Assembly: GCF_014199295.1 (NCBI RefSeq)
Contig: NZ_JACIJH010000009.1
Coordinates: forward strand, 104,910-168,909
DNA: 64,000 bases
Origin: Sphingopyxis panaciterrulae
Lineage (GTDB): Bacteria; Pseudomonadota; Alphaproteobacteria; Sphingomonadales; Sphingomonadaceae
Direction of reading: 5' to 3'
Position 1 is the first letter of the stretch; each line of letters starts with the position of its first letter. Position numbers and translations under genes: made by a program. The notes beneath the pieces are model-generated. The model saw only the letters and a list, made by a program, of their open reading frames with translations. It did not search any database and had not been told where the DNA came from. Of this stretch, positions 46,524 to 53,898 are shown in pieces.

Positions 46524-47198
46524 TCTTCCAGTAACGGGAATATTCGCGCCGGTGATCGCACTTGCGGCGTCCGAGAGAAGAAATGCGATGACTTCAGCCA
46601 ATTCTGCAGGCTTCACCCATTTGTGGCTGTCCGCATCGCCCATGTCCTTGCGGTTCTGAGGAGTGTCGAGGATCGAGGGAAGGACCGCATTGACCCGGAT
46701 GCCTCGTTCCTTGCATTCGGCCGCCAGCGCCTCGGTCAGACGCGCAACGCCCGATTTGGCCGCCGTATAGGCTCCCATCCCGGCCGCCGCGTTCGCCGCC
46801 GCTGCGGCTCCGACGTTGACGATGGAGCCGCCCGAGCGCAATAAGGACAGCGCCGAGCGCGATGCGTTGACGGCGCTCACCACATTGATCCGAAACATAT
46901 TTTGCCAGCTTTCGGTGCAGCTTTCTTCCACCGTCTGCCAGACAAAGCCGCCGGCCACATTCACCAGCCCGTGGATGTCTCCGTCATTTCCTATCTGTTC
47001 GAAAATCCGGGCCACGCTCTGCTCGTCGGCGAGATCGACCCCGTCGAAGAACGGAATGCCGGCAGGTCCCTGGCTTGCGAGGTCGATACCTATCGGCTGC
47101 AGCTTCGCAGCGACGAGGCGGTCCACGACCGCCCGTCCGAGAAGGCCCGATGCACCTGTAACGACTATTCGCCGTTCTTCGGAATGTGATCCGTTCAT
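46518..47198 (-). CDS. SDR-family protein with the catalytic serine replaced
   Basis: A 226-residue SDR. VTGASGLLGRAVVDRL is the cofactor motif, and GAYTAAKSGVARL supplies Tyr-x3-Lys. The strand normally ending in Ser reads NVGAAAAANAAAGM, with Ala 13 residues before the Tyr, so the triad is incomplete. LVNVAGGF stands in for NNAG. GGGAGAAA precedes the ATG, which overlaps the CitE-like stop by ATGA. Its 3' end abuts the IS256 fragment and may have been trimmed: the C-terminus is ITGANIPVTGRL without the usual VDGG. Confidence 0.8.
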   Translation of the reverse strand: MNGSHSEERRIVVTGASGLLGRAVVDRLVAAKLQPIGIDLASQGPAGIPFFDGVDLADEQSVARIFEQIGNDGDIHGLVNVAGGFVWQTVEESCTESWQNMFRINVVSAVNASRSALSLLRSGGSIVNVGAAAAANAAAGMGAYTAAKSGVARLTEALAAECKERGIRVNAVLPSILDTPQNRKDMGDADSHKWVKPAELAEVIAFLLSDAASAITGANIPVTGRL

Positions 47199-48052
47199 GA
47201 AATTTCTCCCGCCCGAGTGAGAGTGAGCCGCGCTCTTGCAACGACCGGCGCATCGATCATCATGCCGTCCAACTGAGCTACCGCGACGCCAAGCGATTGG
47301 GACTGGCCCCATGCGGCCAGAATGGCTCTGGCCTCGTCGATATCCGCGGGTGCCGGAGAAAAGGCAGAGTTGACGGCTTCGACCTGATTAGGATGAATGC
47401 AAAGCGCGCCGGTGCAACCGAGACCGGCTGCCTTCTTTGCCGCTTCGCTGACTTTTTCAGCGTCGCGAAACTCAGCAATCGAGAGGGGAAGCGCCAGAGC
47501 CGCAAGGCGATGGGCGCGAGCGGCAAGGGCGATCTGGCGTACCGGAAGGTCGAGCAGATCGGGCGTCGGACGCGTCCCCATGTCGAGCGAGAAATCCTCG
47601 GTGCCAAGGGCAAGCGCGGAGACGCCAACGGCGGCGGTGATCTGCGGCGCCGCGAGAATTCCGCATGCACTCTCCACTAAGGCGATAATGGTGGGTGGGA
47701 TCTGGCCCCTGCCCGGGTTATGGTGCGCGATCAACGCGCTGGCCTGTTCGATGCGTGCGGGGGATTCCACTTTCGGCAGCATGACGGCATCGAAGCCGCA
47801 TTCGCAAGCGGCGCGGAGCTCGGATTCCGTTCCCGGCGGGTCGGCGTTTATCCTGACGACGCACGCTTTTCCGGCAGACTTCAGCACGGCATGCGCGTCA
47901 TTCAGACCCACAAGGGCAATATCCTTGGCACCCGTTGCGACCGAATCTTCCAGATCCACGATGACCGCATCCGCCTTGCTGCCTGCCGCTTTCTGGATGC
48001 GGTCGGGATTGTCGCCGGGCACAAAGAGAAATGATTTGAGGCTTTCGATCAT
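47195..48052 (-). CDS. HpcH/HpaI aldolase / citrate lyase beta-subunit family protein
   Basis: A 285-residue CitE-like protein. SFLFVPGDNPDRIQKA, ADAVIVDLEDSVATGAKD, VRINADPPGTESEL, VMLPKVESP and ALGTEDFSLDMGTRPTP contain the acidic metal ligands (Glu and Asp) of the Mg-dependent TIM barrel. Stand-alone CitE proteins cleave or form 3-hydroxyacyl-CoA such as malyl-, citramalyl- or beta-methylmalyl-CoA. It is the first gene of a two-gene unit with the SDR and is divergent from etfBA. A lyase for a hydroxy-dicarboxyl-CoA intermediate is plausible. Confidence 0.87.
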   Translation of the reverse strand: MIESLKSFLFVPGDNPDRIQKAAGSKADAVIVDLEDSVATGAKDIALVGLNDAHAVLKSAGKACVVRINADPPGTESELRAACECGFDAVMLPKVESPARIEQASALIAHHNPGRGQIPPTIIALVESACGILAAPQITAAVGVSALALGTEDFSLDMGTRPTPDLLDLPVRQIALAARAHRLAALALPLSIAEFRDAEKVSEAAKKAAGLGCTGALCIHPNQVEAVNSAFSPAPADIDEARAILAAWGQSQSLGVAVAQLDGMMIDAPVVARARLTLTRAGEIS

Positions 48053-48268
48053 GACGACACCGCGTAGCTCGTGCCGGCAAAATCGGAATGACCAAGACAG
48101 CCTATTTGAGGTGGTTCAGGACTAAGAGCGATGTCCGGCCACATCGCGAAGTAAACCCTCCTGAATTTCCGAATATCCATCCTCCTCCATTGTCTCGATG
48201 TGATCTAATTCGCGCTCGACAGGCCGCCGAATTGCTCGGCGCGGCTATTCATCGAGTAGGACCTTTCC

Positions 48269-49021
48269 ATGAAAATCCTTGTGCCCGTAAAGCGGGTGAT
48301 CGACTATAATGTAAAGCCGCGGGTGAAGGCGGATGGCTCGGGAGTGGACCTGAGCAATGTCAAGATGAGCATGAACCCGTTCGACGAGATCGCCGTCGAG
48401 GAAGCCGTTCGCCTGAAGGAAAAGGGTAAGGCGGAAGAGATAGTGGTCGTCAGCATCGGCCCCGCAAAGGCACAGGATACGCTGCGAACCGCTCTCGCGA
48501 TGGGCGTGGACCGGGCGATCCTGGTCCAGGTCGACGATGCCGTCGAAGTCGAGCCGCTCGCAGTGGCCAAGATCTTGAAGGCGATTGCCGACGTTGAATC
48601 GCCCGGCCTCGTGCTGCTGGGCAAGCAGTCGATCAGCGACGACAGCAACCAGACGGGGCAAATGCTGGCGGCGCTGATGGATCGTCCGCAGGGGACATTT
48701 GCAAACAGCGTCGACGTCGAAGGCGGAGCAGTGATCGTGAAGCGCGAGGTCGACGGCGGCCTCGAGACAGTCGAGCTGACGCTTCCCGCGATCGTCACCA
48801 CCGACCTTCGCCTCAACGAACCCCGTTATGCATCACTGCCGAATATCATGAAGGCGAAGGCGAAGCCGCTCGAGATCAGGTCGCCCGCTGACTATGACAT
48901 CGACATTTCTCCGCGTATCGCCACGCTCAAGGTAGTCGAGCCGCCGGTGCGCAGCGCGGGTGTGAGGGTCGCAGACGTGGATGAACTGGTCGCAAAGCTC
49001 ACGTCTCTCGGCATCGCCTAA
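48269..49021 (+). CDS. etfB: Electron transfer flavoprotein beta subunit
   Basis: A 250-residue Etf[56 protein letters not shown] (AMP/nucleotide region) and [18 protein letters not shown] are all diagnostic. With EtfA it accepts electrons from the acyl-CoA dehydrogenases (five in this window) and passes them to ETF:quinone oxidoreductase in the membrane, which is not seen here. An etf pair inside the catabolic region suggests supply dedicated to it. etfA follows 28 bases downstream. Confidence 0.96.
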   Translation: MKILVPVKRVIDYNVKPRVKADGSGVDLSNVKMSMNPFDEIAVEEAVRLKEKGKAEEIVVVSIGPAKAQDTLRTALAMGVDRAILVQVDDAVEVEPLAVAKILKAIADVESPGLVLLGKQSISDDSNQTGQMLAALMDRPQGTFANSVDVEGGAVIVKREVDGGLETVELTLPAIVTTDLRLNEPRYASLPNIMKAKAKPLEIRSPADYDIDISPRIATLKVVEPPVRSAGVRVADVDELVAKLTSLGIA

Positions 49022-49049
49022 CGGGCCTGACAAGAAAGGAAATTCTGGG

Positions 49050-49982
49050 ATGAAAACCCTCGTCTGGGTCGAGCACGACAACGCCAGTGTCAAGGATGCG
49101 ACGCTTTCGGCCGTCACGGCCGCGGCCAGCATGGGCGACGTCGATCTGCTGGTCGCTGGAAAGGGCGTCCGCGCGGTAGCAGAGCAGGCTGCGAATATCG
49201 AGCCCGCCCGCAAAGTTTTGCTCGCCGATGATGCAGCCTATGAACACGCGTTGCCGGAGAATCTTGCCCCGCTCGTCGTCGGATTGATGCAAGGCTATGA
49301 TGCCTTCGTCGTGCCCGCGACAACGACCGGCAAGAATGTGGCGCCGCGCGTCGCTGCGCTGCTCGATGTGATGCAGTTGTCCGAAATAATCTCGGTCGAA
49401 GGTCGGAAGACCTTCACGCGGACGATCTACGCCGGCAATGCCGTCGCCACCGTCGAAAGCCATGACGCGAAGCTGGTCGTGACCGTACGTGGAACCGCCT
49501 TCGACAAGGCTGCGGCGAACGGAGGCTCGGCTGCGATCGAAGATGTTTCCGGCCCCGGCGATGCGGGGACCTCGCGTTTCGTCTCGGCTGAAATCGCCCG
49601 CAGCGAGCGCCCCGAACTAACCAGCGCGAAGATAATCGTATCGGGGGGACGTGCGCTCAAGGATGCGGCGACCTTCGATGAGGTCATCACACCGCTTGCC
49701 GAAAAGCTCGGTGCCGGGGTCGGCGCCAGCCGCGCGGCGGTCGATGCAGGCTATGTCCCGAATGACTTCCAGGTTGGCCAGACGGGCAAGATCGTTGCTC
49801 CCGAAGTGTATTTCGCCATCGGAATTTCGGGGGCGATCCAGCATTTGGCGGGAATGAAGGACTCCAAGACCATCATTGCCATCAACAAGGACGAGGATGC
49901 CCCGATTTTCCAGGTCGCCGACATCGGGCTCGTCGCGGACCTGTTCAAGGCCGTCCCGGAACTGACCGGTAAAATCCGATAG
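49050..49982 (+). CDS. etfA: Electron transfer flavoprotein alpha subunit
   Basis: A 310-residue EtfA, the FAD-binding subunit. [20 protein letters not shown] opens the protein, [15 protein letters not shown] ends domain I, and [47 protein letters not shown] and [14 protein letters not shown] form the FAD domain. AAGGAAATTCTGGG precedes the ATG. Partner of etfB directly upstream. It is followed 21 bases later by a broken ferredoxin reductase gene. Confidence 0.96.
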   Translation: MKTLVWVEHDNASVKDATLSAVTAAASMGDVDLLVAGKGVRAVAEQAANIEPARKVLLADDAAYEHALPENLAPLVVGLMQGYDAFVVPATTTGKNVAPRVAALLDVMQLSEIISVEGRKTFTRTIYAGNAVATVESHDAKLVVTVRGTAFDKAAANGGSAAIEDVSGPGDAGTSRFVSAEIARSERPELTSAKIIVSGGRALKDAATFDEVITPLAEKLGAGVGASRAAVDAGYVPNDFQVGQTGKIVAPEVYFAIGISGAIQHLAGMKDSKTIIAINKDEDAPIFQVADIGLVADLFKAVPELTGKIR

Positions 49983-50003
49983 GCTTGAGGGAGGGATGTC
50001 GAC

Positions 50004-50707
50004 ATGACTGACGAACCTGACATCGTGATCGTGGGCACGGGCCATGGCGGCGCACAAGCGGCAATTGCGCTACGGCTGCTGAAATTCGATGGTTCGATCA
50101 TGATGATCGGTCGCGACAGCGAATTGCCCTATGAGCGCCCTCCATTGTCGAAGGAATATCTTGTCCGGGAGAAGCCGTTCAAACGCATACTGCTACGGCT
50201 CGAGGAGTTCTGGAACGACAAGAATGTCGATCTCAGACTTGGTGAAGCTGTGACTGCCGTGGATGCGAGCGCGCATGTGCTGACTCTCGCGTCGGGTCGA
50301 ACGGTCACCTATGGACATCTGATCTGGGCGGCGGGCGGAGCCGCGGCGCCTTACATCCGCCTTGAATCGGTGTAGAACGCCAATGACATGGCGATGGTGG
50401 TCGCCTATGACATTGCGGGCGAGCCTGCGCAATGCCAGGCGACGCCCTGGTTCTGGTCCAACCAGTATGATGTCAAGCTGCAAGCGGTCGGCCTTTCGAT
50501 CTGCTATGATGAAGCAGTCCTGCGCGGCGTCCCCGAAATCGGCAGCTTCACGGTCGTCTACCTTAAGCAAGGACGGGTATCGCCCTTGATTGCGTCAACG
50601 CCGTACGGGACTATGCGCAAGGGCGAAAACTTGTCGAACATCGCGCATCGCCATCGGTCAAGCGATTCGCTGATCGCGAGACCCTGCTCAAGGAGCTGGC
50701 TCAATAG
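50004..50707 (+). pseudogene. Ferredoxin reductase (rhodocoxin/putidaredoxin reductase type), multiply disrupted
   Basis: The N-terminal FAD part is intact ([43 protein letters not shown]). The text then jumps from GAAAPYI straight to RLESV-stop-NANDMAMVVAYDIAG, which is the C-terminal dimerisation part. About 160 residues with the NAD domain are deleted in frame, and a TAG at 50373-50375 stands where the family has Gln. A further one-base loss near 50576-50580 shifts the end; the other frame reads [20 protein letters not shown] to a stop at 50705. The [2Fe-2S] ferredoxin and P450 upstream lack an intact local reductase. Confidence 0.85.
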
Positions 50708-50829
50708 GCAGCTGGCCAATTGAGGGCAGCCACCCTCAATTCCGAATATGATGTAGTTCCCCGGGGCCGCCGAGTTGGTATCGCTGGTTTGCGGGGGAAC
50801 TGGCCCGGCGTTCTGCGCCAGTCAGCCAC

Positions 50830-50846
50830 GCCGGGGCGGCTTTTTT
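50830..50846 (+). terminator. Short hairpin followed by six T residues
   Basis: GCCG-GGG-CGGC followed by TTTTTT, in the gap between the reductase pseudogene and the CoA ligase. The stem has only four pairs but all are G-C. It supports placing the ligase start downstream at 50873 rather than at an earlier in-frame codon. Confidence 0.4.
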
Positions 50847-50872
50847 CGTACCGGATAATCGACGGGAACCGG

Positions 50873-52390
50873 ATGGGACGCCGCATGCAGATATCGCCTG
50901 GTGACAGGGTCGACAGCGACCTTTTGGAAAGAATTCGGCGCGCTCTTCTCTCGGGCGAAGGTGTTGCTCTATCGTCCGACGACAGCGAACTGAGCTGGCG
51001 CGAGCTCGCCGGCCGGATCGCAAGACTGGAGGCGGACCTCGACGCCAACGGCATTGCTCCTGGCGCCACCGTCGCCGTGCTCGGACGCAACACCATAAGC
51101 TGTGCGATCTGCATATTCGCGATCGTCCTCAGTCGCCGCTGCGCGATCATCATCAACCCGTTTACGTCGCCCGAGGCTGCCCTTGAATCCGCCCGACAAC
51201 TTTCGCCGCAAGCAATCCTGATTCCAGTGGGCGACGACATGCTCCGAGCAGCGAATTCGGACCCCGCGCTTCTCGTGCTCCAGGAGGACGGAGCGCTCGT
51301 GAGGTTGAGTCCTGCGGCTCAGCGGGAGCCGTCCGGCGATCGTCGCGCCGGACTTATTGTCTATACGAGCGGCACAACCGGAGATCCGAAGCCTCTTCAT
51401 CTTTCCCTTTCGACCCTTTCGCGAGCGATGCATGAGATCGAGCGCACCAATGCGGGATTTGGCGACTGTCGTTGCGACGATGGTTTGTGGCCTGCACTCA
51501 TTCAATATTCGCCGCTCGCGCACATCGGAGGCGTGCTTACCCTGTTGCGAGCGGCAGCGCAGGGCCGCTCGACGGTCATGCTCGGGAAGTTTGACGCGGA
51601 ACGCTGGGCTGAGATCGTCCAGCAATATCAGCTCAAAACAACGGGTCTCCCGCCGAGCATGCTGCGAATGGTACTGGAAGCCGAAATAGCGCCCGAGCGG
51701 CTCTCGTCGCTCATCAGCGTCTGGTCGGGCACTGCGCCATTACGCGCAGAAGATCGGCAAGCCTTTTCGGGTCGCTACGGCATACCGGTGCTCGGCAACT
51801 ATGGTGCGACCGAGTTCTGCGGAGCAATCGCCGCGTGGTCGCTCGAAGATTTCAGGATGCATTTCGATACGCGGCCATCGGCGGTGGGACGTCTTGACCC
51901 GACGGTAGCGCAGGCGCGCGTCCGGTCTCTCGCCGGGGAAATTGTCGAGGGCGAAGGGCAAGTTGGTGTCCTCGAGTTCAAGGTCGGCAGGATCGGAGAT
52001 CACTGGATTCCCACCAGCGACCTGGGTTCGGTCGATGGCGATGGATTTCTGACTCTCCACGGCCGTAAGGACGATGTGATTATTCGCGGGGGTTTCAAGC
52101 TGTCCCCGGCTAAGATTTCGGACGTATTGCGCCAACATCCGGCGGTTCGTGATGCCGCGGTCGTTGGCGTGGCTGACAAGCGACTGGGACAATTGCCGGT
52201 GGCGGTCGTCGAGCTTGAGCTGGGTGCAAAGCTGGACTCCGCTGAAATCCGCGAATTCGTCCGCGCTCGACTCCCGGCCTATTTCGTCCCCGCAAGGATC
52301 AAGCAAGTTCAATCCCTGCCTCGCAATTCCGCCATGAAGCTGGATCGCCGCGCAATCGCGTCGCTGTTCCACGAGCACGGAGATCACTGA
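50873..52390 (+). CDS. Acyl-CoA ligase (AMP-binding, ANL family)
   Basis: A protein of 505 residues. VYTSGTTGDPKPLHLS is the P-loop (Pro where Gly is usual after the Lys), GNYGATEFCGAI the second core motif, TSDLGSVDGDGFLTLHGRKD the hinge, and LPRNSAMKLDRRAI the C-terminal catalytic Lys. It makes an acyl-CoA from an acid and ATP. GGGAACC lies before the ATG at 50873; a second ATG at 50885 is possible. It differs clearly from the ligase at 35579 and may activate a different acid or a ring fragment produced later in the pathway. Confidence 0.88.
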   Translation: MGRRMQISPGDRVDSDLLERIRRALLSGEGVALSSDDSELSWRELAGRIARLEADLDANGIAPGATVAVLGRNTISCAICIFAIVLSRRCAIIINPFTSPEAALESARQLSPQAILIPVGDDMLRAANSDPALLVLQEDGALVRLSPAAQREPSGDRRAGLIVYTSGTTGDPKPLHLSLSTLSRAMHEIERTNAGFGDCRCDDGLWPALIQYSPLAHIGGVLTLLRAAAQGRSTVMLGKFDAERWAEIVQQYQLKTTGLPPSMLRMVLEAEIAPERLSSLISVWSGTAPLRAEDRQAFSGRYGIPVLGNYGATEFCGAIAAWSLEDFRMHFDTRPSAVGRLDPTVAQARVRSLAGEIVEGEGQVGVLEFKVGRIGDHWIPTSDLGSVDGDGFLTLHGRKDDVIIRGGFKLSPAKISDVLRQHPAVRDAAVVGVADKRLGQLPVAVVELELGAKLDSAEIREFVRARLPAYFVPARIKQVQSLPRNSAMKLDRRAIASLFHEHGDH

Positions 52391-52527
52391 TCATACCCAG
52401 TCGCTGCACAATCTTCCCCGGGTAAGGAAAATTGCCCTGATCATACGCTGAACACAAGGTCGCGAAGGACTCTCGGTTGGAAAGCTTCCGTCGAAGTCCT
52501 CGACCAGTTCTTTGCAGACCAGTGAAG

Positions 52528-52546
52528 CCGGTGTTGCGACAACCGG
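52528..52546. promoter_or_regulatory. Inverted repeat CCGGTGTTG-CGA-CAACCGG
   Basis: Arms pair except for one bulged T, 44 bases upstream of the dehydrogenase start at 52590. Possible operator or hairpin; the 199-base gap shows no coding content. Confidence 0.3.
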
Positions 52547-52589
52547 TCAAATTCGCCCATATCCGCACGGACGGAGTTTAAAGACCTTC

Positions 52590-53441
52590 ATGACTGCACA
52601 GCCTGTTTTCGGTTTCATCGGCCTCGGCAATATGGGGCGCCCTATGGCAGTTCGCATCGGCCAGGCGGGCCTGCCGCTGCGCCTGTGGGCGCGCCGCCCC
52701 GCATCACTTGAGGGCCTGCTCGGCGGCAATGTAGAAGCGGCGACCTCGCCTCGTGACCTAGCGACACAGGTTAAAGTGGTTGGGGTTTGCGTGCGAACGG
52801 ACGAGGAACTGCTCGACATTGCTTTGCGCGAGCCGGATGGCCTGGTCGGTGGTATGCGGGCTGGCTCGGTTCTGACCATCCACGCCACCGTCATGCCCGC
52901 GACGATCGAGCGTGTGGCCGAGACCGCTGCGCAGCGTGGAGTCCAAGTGCTTGATGCGCCGGTCAGCGGTGGTTCGAAAGGGGCTGAAGCTGGAATTCTG
53001 ACGGTTCTGCTCGGGGGGGATGACAAAGCGATCGAGATTGCCAGACCGATGCTGGAATGCTTTGCAACCAAGCTGCTGCATGTCGGAGCACTGGGGTCGG
53101 CGCAGACCCTCAAACTGCTCAACAACAATCTGTGCTTTGCCAATGTTGTGGCGTCGATTGCCGCCTTGAACCTAGCTACGCGCATGGGGATCGACCCGCT
53201 GGTAGCCGCTCGTGTGATGGGTAGTAGCTCGGGCAACAGTCATGCGCTGGGGCTTGTGCGTTCGCCTGCGCAGGTCGCTAAGATGACTGGGCCGACCAGC
53301 AACGTCGGCAAGGATGTTGCCCATCTGATCGAACTGGCGAAAGCGGCAGGCGTGGACCACTCTGACCTGACCGACCAGTCGCAACTCACGGTGGATCGGA
53401 TCCATGCATATGCCGCGGCGGGAGCCCCGGGCGCCGAGTGA
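52590..53441 (+). CDS. 3-hydroxyisobutyrate dehydrogenase-like NAD(P)-dependent oxidoreductase
   Basis: A 283-residue beta-hydroxyacid dehydrogenase. FGFIGLGNMGRPMAVRI is the Rossmann motif, DAPVSGGSKGAEAGILTVLL the substrate-binding G-rich loop, and LKLLNNNLCFANV includes the catalytic Lys. MGSSSGNSHALG and VGKDVAHLIELAKAAG complete the helical domain. It oxidises a 3-hydroxy acid such as 3-hydroxyisobutyrate, a product of branched-chain breakdown. The ribosome site is weak (GGAG about 13 bases upstream). Last gene of the catabolic region before the mobile-element junction. Confidence 0.88.
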   Translation: MTAQPVFGFIGLGNMGRPMAVRIGQAGLPLRLWARRPASLEGLLGGNVEAATSPRDLATQVKVVGVCVRTDEELLDIALREPDGLVGGMRAGSVLTIHATVMPATIERVAETAAQRGVQVLDAPVSGGSKGAEAGILTVLLGGDDKAIEIARPMLECFATKLLHVGALGSAQTLKLLNNNLCFANVVASIAALNLATRMGIDPLVAARVMGSSSGNSHALGLVRSPAQVAKMTGPTSNVGKDVAHLIELAKAAGVDHSDLTDQSQLTVDRIHAYAAAGAPGAE

Positions 53442-53457
53442 TTGGGTGCGAGGATAC

Positions 53458-53560
53458 CTGGCTCCAGTCAAACACCTCTTCGATCCGTTTGCGGATGCAC
53501 AGGCTGACCGTGCCCCCGATAGTGTGGCTGCCCAACAGTGGGCTGGTGATGCGGTCAGCG
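53458..53560 (-). pseudogene. Transposase C-terminal remnant (IS5-like)
   Basis: The minus strand encodes DRITSPLLGSHTIGGTVSL, then CIRKRIEEVFDWSQ. RKRIEEVFGW is the conserved block around the last acidic residue of many IS5-type transposases. Only this block survives, without start or flanking domains. It lies 16 bases after the dehydrogenase stop and upstream of the TonB receptor, marking another mobile-element scar. The match is short. Confidence 0.4.
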
Positions 53561-53609
53561 GTCCATGAAAACGCCGAAGTCAAGGCGCGATAGAAGGCCG
53601 CACTCGATC

Positions 53610-53699
53610 ATCAGTTCAGAAAATCAGGGTTACTTTCGCATCATGGGCGGCAAACATGGCACTCTTGATTTTCGAAAAAGCTAGCGAAATCAGTTCAGA
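53610..53699. repeat. Direct repeat ATCAGTTCAGA (two copies)
   Basis: Identical 11-mers at 53610-53620 and 53689-53699, in the AT-richer upstream region of the TonB receptor gene. Could be remnants of insertion or regulator half-sites. Confidence 0.4.
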
Positions 53700-53745
53700 G
53701 GGGAAGGCTGTCGTCCGGCTTGGCCATGTGCTGTTAGACATTTCC

Positions 53746-53781
53746 CATAGAACGGTACTTTTCTCATAGAACGGCACTTTT
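53746..53781. repeat. Tandem 17-bp direct repeat upstream of the TonB receptor
   Basis: CATAGAACGGTACTTTT (53746-53762) and CATAGAACGGCACTTTT (53765-53781) match at 16 of 17 bases with a 19-base period, so both copies face nearly the same side of the helix. They lie 118 bases before the receptor start and are good candidates for activator-binding sites or extended promoter elements. Confidence 0.55.
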
Positions 53782-53898
53782 CGGACTTATCGTTCCTCTC
53801 CGCGCGCCCCTAATGAATGATCACTTGGTCACGGCGTTGCAGCCTCACCCTGCGTGAGTCGTAAACAGCCACGTAAACAAAAGATTAGGGAGACAACC

